A stretch of 64,000 nucleotides of DNA from Oscillospiraceae bacterium (GTDB lineage: Bacteria; Bacillota; Clostridia; Oscillospirales; Oscillospiraceae), in NCBI GenBank assembly GCA_022793095.1, contig JAAWCD010000054.1:44664-108663 (forward strand). Reading direction: 5' to 3'. This document shows positions 24,129 to 32,572 of this stretch, piece by piece (position 1 is the stretch's first letter; each line of letters begins with the position of its first letter). Below the pieces are notes generated by a model. The model ran no database searches and was not told the DNA's origin. It saw only the letters and a list, made by a program, of their open reading frames with translations. The position numbers and the translations under genes are program-made.

Positions 24129-26078
24129 ATGATGAGCACAAAGTACAGCAGCCTGCTGTCTCCCCTGAAGGCCGGAAAATTTACCCTGAAAAACCGCATG
24201 GTTTCATCCAACTCTCTGCCACACTTTTTGCAGGGACCGGAGACCTATCCCGCCAACCCCGTATACACCCACTACATCAACCGCGCCAAGAGCGGCGCGG
24301 CCATTGTCACCTGCATGGGCGTCAACAACATGCTGCGGGGCAAACACATTCCCACTGAGGTGGACGCGGCCCACTTTCCTGATTTTGAGCTGTACCAGCC
24401 CCTGGCGCAGAATTATCTGATTCAGCTCACCGAGGGTATTCACTTCTATGATTCCTTGGCCGCTATGGCCCTGTTCGTCGGCCGGAAGTCCGATTACTGC
24501 TATGTGGAAGACGGCGTTCCCACCGGCATTCCCGCCCATCTGGACGTGACGGAGTACGACGGGGAGACCCTGGACAAAATCGTGCAGAGCTATGTACAAC
24601 AGTCGTCTATGCTGAAATGGTTGGGCTTTGATATGGTTTCCCTCCACTTTGCCTACCGTAATCAGGTTCCCGCCCGTTTCATGTCTCCCCTGACCAACCG
24701 CCGCACCGACGAATATAACGGAAGTACGGCAAACCGCTGCCGGTTTGCAAAGCGAGTGCTTCACGCTGTGCGGGAAGCAGTCGGACGGGACATGCTCATC
24801 GAGCTTCTCATCAGCGCAGAGGAGCCGGAGGGCGGCTACACCTTGGACGACACCGTGGAGTTCCTCCGTATGGTGGAGGAGGACATCGACATTGTGCAGC
24901 TCCGCGCCCCGCAGGCCGACCCCAACCATCCCACCGGCTTCTGTCTGGAGGAGACCCCTTACTTAAAATACGCGGAATACGTGAAAAAGAGCGGCGTGAA
25001 GGTGCTGGTCTCCGGCATTGGCGGCTTTCAGTACATGTCCACCTGTGACCAGGCTGTAGCGGAGGGCAAGCTGGACCTTGTCTCCATGGCCCGAAGCTGG
25101 ATCTCCAACCCCAACTACGGCGAGTTGGTCTATGAGGGCAGGGAGGAGGATATGGTTCCCTGTATCCGCTGCAACAAGTGCCACGGCCGGGGCAAGGGGG
25201 ATGTGTTTGCCAGCGTCTGCTCGGTCAACCCGATTCTGGGCCTGGAGCACCACATCCGAAATATGGTGAAGGAGCCCTCCGCGCCTAAGAAAATTGCGGT
25301 TGTCGGCGGCGGCCCCGGCGGCATGAAGGCGGCCCTTGACCTGTGTGGCCGGGGCCATCATGTGACCCTCTTTGAGAAGGAGGACGCCTTGGGCGGCGCT
25401 ATCCGCCACGCCGACTTTGTCGGCTTCAAGTGGCCGCTGAAACGGTACAAGGACTTCCTCATTGCCCAGGTATCCAAGCGGGACATCGAGGTCCGGCTGA
25501 GCACCAGGGCCACGCCGGATCTGGTCCGGGAGGGAGGATTTGACATCGTTCTTGCGGCAGTGGGAGCAGAACCGGTCCGCCCGCCGATCCCTGGCGCCAG
25601 CGGCCCCAATGTCCGGTTTGCTGCGGAGGTTCTGTGCGACCACACCTTGGCTGGAAAGAAGGTGGCCGTCATCGGCGGCGGTGAAGTGGGCACGGAAACT
25701 GGAATGCACCTGGCGGAGCAGGGGCATAGCGTCACCGTGCTTGAAATGCGGGACACCCTGGCTGCGGATGCCACCCTGATTCACTACCGTTCCATGTTCC
25801 AGGACTACTGGGAGAGCCTTCCGGAGTTCCACTTTATCCTCAATGCCACCTGCACCGCGATCGAGCCGGGCGCGGTCCGCTACTGCGGCGCCGATGGGGA
25901 AGAGCGATGCGTTGAGGCCGACACCGTGGTCCTTTCGGTTGGGATGAAGGCCAGGCGGGACGAGGCGCTGGCCTATTATGGAAGCTGCGGCCGCTTTTAT
26001 ATGGTGGGAGACTGCCGCCAGCCTGCCACTCTACAGCAGACCAACCGGTCCGCCTTTGCTGTGGCGTCTCAGATTTGA
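24129..26078 (+). CDS. NADH:flavin oxidoreductase with Fe-S and FAD/NAD domains (2,4-dienoyl-CoA reductase / BaiCD architecture)
   Basis: A 649-residue multidomain ene-reductase: an FMN TIM barrel of the old-yellow-enzyme family (about residues 1-340), a cysteine cluster, then an FAD/NAD(P) domain with two Rossmann motifs (IAVVGGGPGGMKAA at about 387 and VAVIGGGEVGTETG). Relatives with this layout reduce activated C=C bonds: E. coli FadH, clostridial 2-enoate reductase, BaiCD/BaiH of bile-acid dehydroxylation and daidzein reductase. The cysteines read CIRCNKCH and later SVCSVNP, a shifted third position compared with FadH. GGAGG precedes the first of two adjacent ATG codons. A LysR gene follows. 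Substrate unknown. Confidence 0.9.
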   Translation: MMSTKYSSLLSPLKAGKFTLKNRMVSSNSLPHFLQGPETYPANPVYTHYINRAKSGAAIVTCMGVNNMLRGKHIPTEVDAAHFPDFELYQPLAQNYLIQLTEGIHFYDSLAAMALFVGRKSDYCYVEDGVPTGIPAHLDVTEYDGETLDKIVQSYVQQSSMLKWLGFDMVSLHFAYRNQVPARFMSPLTNRRTDEYNGSTANRCRFAKRVLHAVREAVGRDMLIELLISAEEPEGGYTLDDTVEFLRMVEEDIDIVQLRAPQADPNHPTGFCLEETPYLKYAEYVKKSGVKVLVSGIGGFQYMSTCDQAVAEGKLDLVSMARSWISNPNYGELVYEGREEDMVPCIRCNKCHGRGKGDVFASVCSVNPILGLEHHIRNMVKEPSAPKKIAVVGGGPGGMKAALDLCGRGHHVTLFEKEDALGGAIRHADFVGFKWPLKRYKDFLIAQVSKRDIEVRLSTRATPDLVREGGFDIVLAAVGAEPVRPPIPGASGPNVRFAAEVLCDHTLAGKKVAVIGGGEVGTETGMHLAEQGHSVTVLEMRDTLAADATLIHYRSMFQDYWESLPEFHFILNATCTAIEPGAVRYCGADGEERCVEADTVVLSVGMKARRDEALAYYGSCGRFYMVGDCRQPATLQQTNRSAFAVASQI

Positions 26079-26090
26079 CAAATTTCTGGC

Positions 26091-26123
26091 GAAAGCCGCC
26101 GCATTGGTGTGCGGCGGCTTTCC
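26091..26123 (+). terminator. Terminator hairpin after the old-yellow-enzyme gene
   Basis: GAAAGCCGCCGCA, loop TTGGTG, TGCGGCGGCTTTC: a 13-bp perfect stem 13 bases after the stop codon. The following sequence is only mildly T-rich. Confidence 0.75.
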
Positions 26124-26225
26124 ATACCTTCCAGCAGATAGCAGAAAACACCAGTTGCGGCTGAGCAGGAAATGGACTAAAATAAAAGTCAGCGAGACAG
26201 CGGCCCCACACAGAAAGAAAGTCAG

Positions 26226-27176
26226 GTGAGCGCTTTGAGGATTGACTATCTTAGATATCTGATCTTGGTATCGGAAACCGGTTCCATCAGTCAGGCTGCG
26301 GAAAAATTGTACATTACCCAGCAGGGCCTCAGCCGGATTATCAGCAATCTTGAGCAGGAGTTTGGAGTTCCGCTGTTTATCCGCAACAACAACCGGATTC
26401 GGCTCACTGAAGCGGGGGAGCGGGCGGTCGCGTGGTCCAGAAAGATTGACCAGGACTACCAGGATATGATAGATGATATCCGTCCAGGCCGGAACACGGA
26501 ACTGGAGCTTTCGGGAAATTCCTATGTGCTTTACGCCACACCGGTCACGTGCATCACAGTGATTCCGCGGATTACCGAGGTGCTCAGCCGCCGGTTTCCC
26601 GGAGTGCATTTCAACGTCATCGAACGGCTGCCCACAGAAATTGTGGATGACTGTGCTCTGACAGAAAGCAGCATGGCAGTCCTGAGCATCTCCTCCTTTC
26701 TCTGTGATTCCTGCAAGCGCCTGAATCAGCCGGAGTGCCGGTTTGACGAGTATTTTCACGATGTCCTCATGCTCAGCGTGTCCCAAAACAGCCCCATTGC
26801 CCGCCAGAAAATGGTCTCCCAAAAGCAGCTGGCCTCTATTCCCATGGCCCTGCACTACACAGAGCTGAAAATGATGCGGCACCTGCTGGGCGACAGCTAT
26901 CAGCCCAGTGTTCTGGTTCACACCACCAACCACACCTTCTGCCAGGACATTGTGGAGCTCGGCAAGGCCGCCGGTTTTTCCTCCGCCCTGCTGGAGTATT
27001 ATTATCCCTCCAAAAACACGGTCATGGTTCCCCTGGATAAGAGCATCCCCATTGCCTATGGCTGCCTGTATAACAGCACCATACCGATGAGCCCCATCAC
27101 AGAAGCCCTTATGAGCATTGTTCAGGAGGAACTGAAGCGATGCGGCGGCGCCCAGCGGAGCTGGAAACACGATTAG
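26226..27176 (+). CDS. LysR-type transcriptional regulator
   Basis: A 316-residue regulator with an N-terminal winged helix-turn-helix (about residues 5-65: LVSETGSISQAAEKLYITQQGLS in two parts, then IISNLEQEFGVPLF) and a C-terminal effector-binding domain from about residue 90. Three start codons are possible: GTG at 26226, or TTG at 26235 which has AGGTGAG four bases upstream. It is transcribed in the same direction as its neighbours rather than divergently, and sits between the reductase gene and the MaoC-ferredoxin-flavoprotein operon, so either or both are probable targets. The inducer cannot be inferred. Confidence 0.92.
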   Translation: MSALRIDYLRYLILVSETGSISQAAEKLYITQQGLSRIISNLEQEFGVPLFIRNNNRIRLTEAGERAVAWSRKIDQDYQDMIDDIRPGRNTELELSGNSYVLYATPVTCITVIPRITEVLSRRFPGVHFNVIERLPTEIVDDCALTESSMAVLSISSFLCDSCKRLNQPECRFDEYFHDVLMLSVSQNSPIARQKMVSQKQLASIPMALHYTELKMMRHLLGDSYQPSVLVHTTNHTFCQDIVELGKAAGFSSALLEYYYPSKNTVMVPLDKSIPIAYGCLYNSTIPMSPITEALMSIVQEELKRCGGAQRSWKHD

Positions 27177-27181
27177 AAAAA

Positions 27182-27213
27182 GGCACCCTCTGGAGACAGA
27201 GAGTGCCTTTTTG
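27182..27213 (+). terminator. Rho-independent terminator after the LysR gene
   Basis: GGCACCCTCT and AGAGAGTGCC pair with one mismatch, followed by TTTTTG. It separates the regulator from the next operon. Confidence 0.85.
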
Positions 27214-27338
27214 TTTGAACAACAGTTCTTTGTGGAGGGACAAATTAGTGTTGCTTGCTTGTCTGATGCCGGAATGATACTCTTAGATCATCAGGAAGTC
27301 ATTCCAGATGTGTTTCGTTTGTCTAAGGAGGCGGGGGC

Positions 27339-28619
27339 ATGAGTGAAACGTTTCAAACCTTTGTGCGCGGTGTTTACCCGGATCAGGACCTACAGTTTCT
27401 TGAAAAGCTGCGGAAGCGGTATGATGGTCTGCCTCGGGGCACGGTGTTTTTCCATCAGAAGCTGGAACTGGGCCAGGTTCAGACCTACGCGAGGGCCTGG
27501 AATCCCTATGATCCCCTGTACAACTCTGAACGCTACGGCAAGCGATCCTTCTGGGGCAGCATGCTGGCTTATCCCTTCTACACCCTTCATCAGCCCCTCT
27601 ATCCCCGCATTCCCCGGACCTTCGGAGACAAGCATTACTTTGGCAACAGCGGGGGAGAGGTGGAGTATTTTCAGCCAATCCATCCCGGAGACACCATCTC
27701 TGCCATTAAGGAAGAGCAGAGCTTTATAGATGTGACCTCTGAGGGGCGGCCCGAACTCCGGGTCTTCGACCTGAGCGGCGCCTGCCTGCAATACAACCAG
27801 CACGGCGACTTGGTCTGCAAGTATCACACGACCGGAAAAAACGCCTTCATGCGGTACCGCACCGGGATGCCACAGCCAGTTCCATCTCCTTTTTCCGTCA
27901 ATGCAGAGTGGGCCGCAGCTGCGCCGCCCACCCATGTGACCACTCCGGAGGAGTGGGCGCTGATTCAGGAGCTGTGGCCGGCGGAGGAAATTCGGGGCGG
28001 CAATACCCGCTATTGGGAAGACGTTCAGGTGGGCGACCGGATTCCCCCCGTCTGCACCGGCCCAATTTCAGAGCTGGACATGTTCCAGCTTCACGGAGAC
28101 GACATCCTCCGTCAGCCGCCCCTCCGCCAGCGGATGGGGGAGGATGTTCAGATGCAGGATCATTACGGAATGTGGCAGCCTACCTTCTACCCCTGCTTTG
28201 CCGGGCATCCCGACAGCGGCGTCCGGGCCTGCTTCTATAGCTGGACGGCCCGGAACTTTGCCATTCGGGCTGTCACCAACTACATGAGCGATATGGGAGA
28301 AATCCGAAGAATCCGCTGGCGGGCCCAGCAGCTTTATCCCATGCTGTATGACCCGGACGCTGGGCGGGAGATTCTGGAGCTGCTGCCCGAGACCCGGGGC
28401 CGCATCTGCCAGCGTCTGGGGCAGGTGGGCGATACCTGCATCTGCCGCGGCGCTGTCGTTGAGAAGAACCTTGCTGGCACAGAGCGGCAGGTCCGGCTCG
28501 CCGTGTGGGTCGAGACCTTGGACCACGTGATTTTACAGGCGCTTGATGTCACCATCTGCCTCCCATCCAGAGGGCAGAACCGGTACCCAAGCCAGCCTGA
28601 CAAGGAGGAGTCCGCATGA
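27339..28619 (+). CDS. MaoC-like double hotdog protein
   Basis: A 426-residue protein of apparent MaoC/FAS1-like dehydratase type with two hotdog domains, about residues 25-170 and 225-415. The first domain reads YARAWNPYDPLYNSERYG followed by SFWGSMLAYPF, close to the A-x-x-x-x-DxxP and G-x-x-A-x-P-x-x sequences of N-terminal MaoC domains. In the second domain the usual GDxNPLHxD catalytic motif is not recognisable; GDDILRQPPL stands in its place. The family hydrates or dehydrates enoyl-CoA and related thioesters. Here it starts an operon with ferredoxins and flavoproteins, its stop overlapping the next start (ATGA). The ATG follows AAGGAGGCGGGGGC. A non-CoA substrate or a non-catalytic role is possible. 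Confidence 0.75.
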   Translation: MSETFQTFVRGVYPDQDLQFLEKLRKRYDGLPRGTVFFHQKLELGQVQTYARAWNPYDPLYNSERYGKRSFWGSMLAYPFYTLHQPLYPRIPRTFGDKHYFGNSGGEVEYFQPIHPGDTISAIKEEQSFIDVTSEGRPELRVFDLSGACLQYNQHGDLVCKYHTTGKNAFMRYRTGMPQPVPSPFSVNAEWAAAAPPTHVTTPEEWALIQELWPAEEIRGGNTRYWEDVQVGDRIPPVCTGPISELDMFQLHGDDILRQPPLRQRMGEDVQMQDHYGMWQPTFYPCFAGHPDSGVRACFYSWTARNFAIRAVTNYMSDMGEIRRIRWRAQQLYPMLYDPDAGREILELLPETRGRICQRLGQVGDTCICRGAVVEKNLAGTERQVRLAVWVETLDHVILQALDVTICLPSRGQNRYPSQPDKEESA

Positions 28620-28858
28620 TACAACACATTGACACAGAACGCTGTATAGGCTGTGGGCGCTGCGTCCGCAGCTGCCCGCTGGATGTCATCCGCATGGCAG
28701 GACCATTCGCCCGGATTGCCTACCCTGAGGACTGTATGACCTGCTATTTGTGCGAGTTGAACTGCCCTGCCGGCGCTGTGTTCGTCCATCCCTTCAAGGC
28801 GGTTCCGCCGGAGGTATTCCCCGGCATCTTGGAAAAAAAGGAAGGTGACCAGGCATGA
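28616..28858 (+). CDS. Two-cluster [4Fe-4S] ferredoxin, first of two
   Basis: An 80-residue ferredoxin with two complete cluster motifs, CIGCGRCVRSCP (about residues 10-21) and CMTCYLCELNCP (about 40-51), in the order and spacing of bacterial 2[4Fe-4S] ferredoxins and of AprB-like electron-transfer subunits. Its start overlaps the MaoC-like stop and its stop overlaps the flavoprotein start, both as ATGA, so it is tightly coupled to the flavoprotein and is most likely its electron-transfer subunit. The C-terminal tail is charged. Confidence 0.9.
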   Translation: MIQHIDTERCIGCGRCVRSCPLDVIRMAGPFARIAYPEDCMTCYLCELNCPAGAVFVHPFKAVPPEVFPGILEKKEGDQA

Positions 28859-30567
28859 ACACCATCAAGCACAAGCCGGATGTCCTAATTATTGGCGGCG
28901 GCTCCGCCGGTATGTGGGCCGCCAAACGGCTCAAGGAGCGGGCCCCCGAATTGGACGTTCTCATCGTGGATAAGGGCGGCAGCAAGTGGGGTGGGCTGAT
29001 GCGCCTTTCCGGCGGGGATTTTGAAGCCGTCCTGCCCGGCGAGGATGTGAACGACTGGGTCAAGGACCTGACCTATTACTGGGACGGCCTGTGCGAACAG
29101 GACGTGGTGGCCGATCTCTTCCGCCGAGCCTATGACCGGCTGGAGGAATACCACCGCATGGGCTGCGGCTCCCTGACAGATGAGGAAGGGAAGCTGCGGG
29201 GCGTGCCTCAGCGGGGCCTGCCTCACGTCAGGCTTTACCCCACCAAGTTCAAGGGCACCGGCGGTCAGGTCATGGCGGACGCCATGGCGAAGGAGATGGA
29301 CCGCTTGGGCGTCACCTACCTGGGCCGGGTCCAGATTTCCGGCCTGGTCAAGGATGAGAAGGGCCGGGCCGTGGGCGCAGTGGGATTTGACTGCTGTACC
29401 GGAGACTTTCTGGAAATCAGTGCGCGGTGCGTCATCATGGCCGCTGGCCCCGCCAGCTGGAAGCCGGGCTACAATGGAAACACCTCCACCGGAGAATGGG
29501 TCCGGCTCTGCTTTGACGGGGGCTGCAAGCTGCGGAACTTCGACACCCTGACCGTGATGAACGCGCCCCGAAAGTTCTTCTGGGAGGGGCAGGGCATCTA
29601 CTTGGCCTTTGGAGCAAAATTTGTCAATGCCCAGGGTGAGGACTTCATGGCAAGGTATTCCCCATCCATCGGATCAAATACAGACAATAACTTTATCTGC
29701 CGGGGCATGGCGCTGGAGATGAAGGCCGGGCGGGGGCCCATCTGCTTTGACTTGAGCGGCGTGCCGGAAGATCGCATGGAATTTGTCCGGCCCAACGCCG
29801 GAAACCAACTGCTCAATCACACCAAGCTGAAGGATGCGGGCATCAACTTCCTTACCGACACGGACATTGAGTTCATCCCCCAGGTGCAGCTGACCAACGG
29901 AGGCGTCTGGACTGACATCAAGGGCCGCACGGGTGTCCCTGGCCTGTATGCAGCGGGGCGATGCCGCTCCATTGACTATATTTATATGGGCGGCTTTGGC
30001 CTGTCCTCCACCGCAGTCACTGGTTGGATCGCTGGAGACGCTGTGGCAGATGAACTGGCGGCTGGCGTGGGTTGGACCGGACTGCCCAGAGGTCAGGTGG
30101 AGCGTCTAAGAGAAGCGCTTTACGCGCCCATGAAGCGCAGTGGGGGCCAGATGCCCCACCAGGTACTGCGGAAGCTGAACGGACTTATGGCCCGCTATGA
30201 TGTGTGCCTGCTTCAAAGTGAGGAGAGCTTGACCGCGGCCCGTGCGGAGCTCGGCCGCATCTGCGCGGAAGACCTTCCGGAGATGTGCGCGCCGGATTTC
30301 CACTACCTGGCCAAATACAACGAGGTGGAAGGGATTGCCTTCCTGACCCGGCTGTTCTTGGAGGCCTCGCTGGCCCGCCGGGAAAGCCGGGGATCCCATT
30401 ACCGTGTGGATTACCCCAAGCGGGACGAGCGCTATCTGGGCTGGTTCATCCACACCAAGGGCGGGGCAGGAGAGGTCCTCACGGAGTTTGTCCCCGTACC
30501 AACCGGCCGCTATCCCAATCCTGTGGACCGTTTTTACACAGACAATTTCCGATTTGACGCAGAGTAA
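28855..30567 (+). CDS. FAD-dependent oxidoreductase of the fumarate reductase / AprA family, first of two
   Basis: A 570-residue flavoprotein. The N-terminal dinucleotide site is VLIIGGGSAGMWAAKRL (about residues 10-26). A second FAD-contact region near the C-terminal third reads GLYAAGRCRSIDYIYMGGFGLSS, the usual GLYAAGE-type loop. A capping domain lies between (about 245-365). The family includes fumarate reductase, succinate dehydrogenase and adenylylsulfate reductase alpha subunits, and many anaerobic enoate or organic-electron-acceptor reductases. No signal peptide is seen, so it is cytoplasmic. Paired with the preceding ferredoxin it resembles an AprBA-like module. Substrate unknown. 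Confidence 0.88.
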   Translation: MNTIKHKPDVLIIGGGSAGMWAAKRLKERAPELDVLIVDKGGSKWGGLMRLSGGDFEAVLPGEDVNDWVKDLTYYWDGLCEQDVVADLFRRAYDRLEEYHRMGCGSLTDEEGKLRGVPQRGLPHVRLYPTKFKGTGGQVMADAMAKEMDRLGVTYLGRVQISGLVKDEKGRAVGAVGFDCCTGDFLEISARCVIMAAGPASWKPGYNGNTSTGEWVRLCFDGGCKLRNFDTLTVMNAPRKFFWEGQGIYLAFGAKFVNAQGEDFMARYSPSIGSNTDNNFICRGMALEMKAGRGPICFDLSGVPEDRMEFVRPNAGNQLLNHTKLKDAGINFLTDTDIEFIPQVQLTNGGVWTDIKGRTGVPGLYAAGRCRSIDYIYMGGFGLSSTAVTGWIAGDAVADELAAGVGWTGLPRGQVERLREALYAPMKRSGGQMPHQVLRKLNGLMARYDVCLLQSEESLTAARAELGRICAEDLPEMCAPDFHYLAKYNEVEGIAFLTRLFLEASLARRESRGSHYRVDYPKRDERYLGWFIHTKGGAGEVLTEFVPVPTGRYPNPVDRFYTDNFRFDAE

Positions 30568-30583
30568 GGAGTTGAGACGCTAT

Positions 30584-30838
30584 ATGCCTCCGGTAATTGA
30601 CCAAAAGAAATGCACTGCTTGCAACACCTGTGCCCAAATTTGCTGTATGAACGTGTTTGGGCCTGTCACATCCAGGGAAATTCCCCAGGTTCGCTATCCC
30701 GAGGAATGTTGGCACTGCCGCGCCTGCGTCATGGACTGTCCCGTACAGGCCATTGAACTGCGCTATCCGCTGCCCATGATGATGCTGGCCCGCACCTCTC
30801 CCCGGGTGGAGCAGCGCCGGAAGGAGGAAGGGAAATGA
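30584..30838 (+). CDS. Two-cluster [4Fe-4S] ferredoxin, second of two
   Basis: An 84-residue ferredoxin starting MPPVIDQKKCTACNTC. Its two cluster motifs are CTACNTCAQICC and CWHCRACVMDCP; the first ends in Cys-Cys instead of Cys-Pro. The tail ends in a basic stretch. It begins 16 bases after the first flavoprotein and overlaps the second flavoprotein by ATGA. It is not a close copy of the first ferredoxin, so the two pairs look like separate modules rather than a recent duplication. The start ATG at 30584 follows AAGGAGTTGAGACG. Confidence 0.9.
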   Translation: MPPVIDQKKCTACNTCAQICCMNVFGPVTSREIPQVRYPEECWHCRACVMDCPVQAIELRYPLPMMMLARTSPRVEQRRKEEGK

Positions 30839-32514
30839 TCCCAATTTCCAGTCAGGTTAAAACTTGTGACGTACTGATTATGGGCGGCGGCATTGGCGGA
30901 CTGATGGCCGCCATTGCTGCGGCAGACGCGGGCGCCTCCGTCATTGTGGCAGAAAAGTCGGACACCCGGCGCAGCGGCTCCGGCGCCACTGGCAACGACC
31001 ACTTTGTCTGCTACATCCCTGAGGTTCACGGCGATTTTGAGGCCTATATGCGGGAGCTGAAGACGACCCAGGCCGGACTTAATGCGGATGAGCCGATTCT
31101 CCGCAAATTTGCCTCCCGCACCTTTGAAATTTGCCAGGACTGGCACGAATGGGGCATCAACATGCGGGTCGGCGGACAGTGGACCTTTGAGGGCCACGCC
31201 TATCCCGGGCACATGCGGACCCATCTGAAGTATGACGGCCATGACCAGAAAAAAATTCTGACCAGTCAGGCCAAAAAGCGGGGCGTTGTCATTGACAACC
31301 ATTCACCTATCACAGAGCTGCTCACCGGCGGGCGCGGGCAGATTACCGGCGCTCTGGCCATTGACGTTTCCCGGGAGCAGCCTGAACTGAAGGTGTACCG
31401 CTGCAAGGCGGTGGTCACAGCCACCGGCTCCACCAACCGCATCTACTCCTCCTGCACGCCTGCCTGGATGTTCAACATCGCCGGTTGTCCCGCCTGCTGC
31501 GGCGGCGGACTGGGAGCACCCTACCGCGTTGGGGCTACACTGGTGAATCTGGATATTCCCGGCATGCCAGCCGGGCCCAAATACTTCTCACGCGCCGGAA
31601 AGGGCACCTGGATCGGCGTGCTTCGGGACCTGGAGGGGAAAAATATCGGTCCATTTGTGGACAAGCCCTCACGGGAGCACGGTGACATCACCTCCGATGT
31701 GTGGCCTTCCGTCTTTTATGACAAGATGAAGGACGGCACTGGCCCCGTCTACATCGACTGCACTGACCTGCCAGAGGAGGAAATGCAGTATCTCTATTGG
31801 GCCTTCACCTGCGAGGGGGATACCTCGCTGGTGGATGCCATGAATCAGCAGAACATTGATCTGCGGGAAAAGATGGTGGAGTTTGGAAGCTATGAATGTA
31901 CGCTTCTGGGACGCGGCGTACAGATTGATGCCAACGCGGCCACCAATGTTCCCGGATTGTACGCCGTGGGCGACCAGGTGGGCAACTTCCTGTCCCACAT
32001 CTCCGGGGCCGCAGCTATGGGGCGGATTGCGGGCGAGTGTGCCTCGGCCTACTGCGGAACCGTCGATTTTGCCCCTTCTGTGGAAGACCATCCTACGGTC
32101 AGGGAGCGGCAGGCCTTTTACTCCGCCATGATGGAGCGCACGAATGGCCCCGGCTGGAAGGAGCTGAACATCATTGTCAACCAGCTCATGGATGACTATT
32201 GCCCTGTCTTCCAGATTCGTTCCGGAGGCAAGTTTGAGGCGGGCCTGGGTTATTTCCAGGACTTGCGACGGTTGTGCGCTGGCTCGGTTCAGTGCAGCAA
32301 CGCCCATGAGCTGATGCGTGCGGCGGAGGCCTTCGACCTGCTGGAGATTGGGGAGGCCATGATCCGCTCCGCTCGTGCGCGGCAGGAGACACGGGGGCTG
32401 CACCGGCGGGCTGATTTCCCCTTCACCAATCCACTTCTGGCCAATCACTTTGTGACGATCACGAAGACTGCCAGCGGGCCCAAGGTGGATATTCGCCCTG
32501 CACAGGTCCTGTGA
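30835..32514 (+). CDS. FAD-dependent oxidoreductase of the fumarate reductase / AprA family, second of two
   Basis: A 559-residue flavoprotein with N-terminal VLIMGGGIGGLMAAIAAA (about residues 13-30) and the C-terminal FAD loop PGLYAVGDQVGNFLSHISGAA. The middle has unusual cysteines, GCPACCGGGLG near residue 220. The sequence AEKSDTRRSGSGATGNDHF is close to the AprA-type FAD-contact region, closer than in the first flavoprotein. It ends the operon and is followed by a strong terminator. By family it transfers electrons from the coupled ferredoxin to a small oxidised substrate or the reverse. A true adenylylsulfate reductase role is doubtful because no other sulfate-reduction gene is near. 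Confidence 0.88.
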   Translation: MIPISSQVKTCDVLIMGGGIGGLMAAIAAADAGASVIVAEKSDTRRSGSGATGNDHFVCYIPEVHGDFEAYMRELKTTQAGLNADEPILRKFASRTFEICQDWHEWGINMRVGGQWTFEGHAYPGHMRTHLKYDGHDQKKILTSQAKKRGVVIDNHSPITELLTGGRGQITGALAIDVSREQPELKVYRCKAVVTATGSTNRIYSSCTPAWMFNIAGCPACCGGGLGAPYRVGATLVNLDIPGMPAGPKYFSRAGKGTWIGVLRDLEGKNIGPFVDKPSREHGDITSDVWPSVFYDKMKDGTGPVYIDCTDLPEEEMQYLYWAFTCEGDTSLVDAMNQQNIDLREKMVEFGSYECTLLGRGVQIDANAATNVPGLYAVGDQVGNFLSHISGAAAMGRIAGECASAYCGTVDFAPSVEDHPTVRERQAFYSAMMERTNGPGWKELNIIVNQLMDDYCPVFQIRSGGKFEAGLGYFQDLRRLCAGSVQCSNAHELMRAAEAFDLLEIGEAMIRSARARQETRGLHRRADFPFTNPLLANHFVTITKTASGPKVDIRPAQVL

Positions 32515-32527
32515 AGGCCGGTTAATA

Positions 32528-32567
32528 AAGCGAACGTGCAGAAACCGAAGTTTCTGCACGTTCGCTT
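32528..32567. terminator. Terminator between the redox operon and the convergent membrane-protein gene
   Basis: AAGCGAACGTGCAGAAAC, loop CGAA, GTTTCTGCACGTTCGCTT: an 18-bp perfect stem with T-rich flanks. It ends close to the convergent gene's stop codon and probably serves both. Confidence 0.92.
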
Positions 32568-32572
32568 TGCGT

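Noticed and set aside
25160..25200. CxxCH (CNKCH) in the OYE reductase as a heme c site.
   Set aside because: The protein has no signal peptide and the motif lies where this family binds an Fe-S cluster, so covalent heme is very unlikely.
30835..32514. Dissimilatory adenylylsulfate reductase (AprBA) for sulfate respiration.
   Set aside because: Although the family fits, no sat, dsr or qmo gene is in the region, there are two non-identical pairs, and a MaoC-like gene leads the operon.
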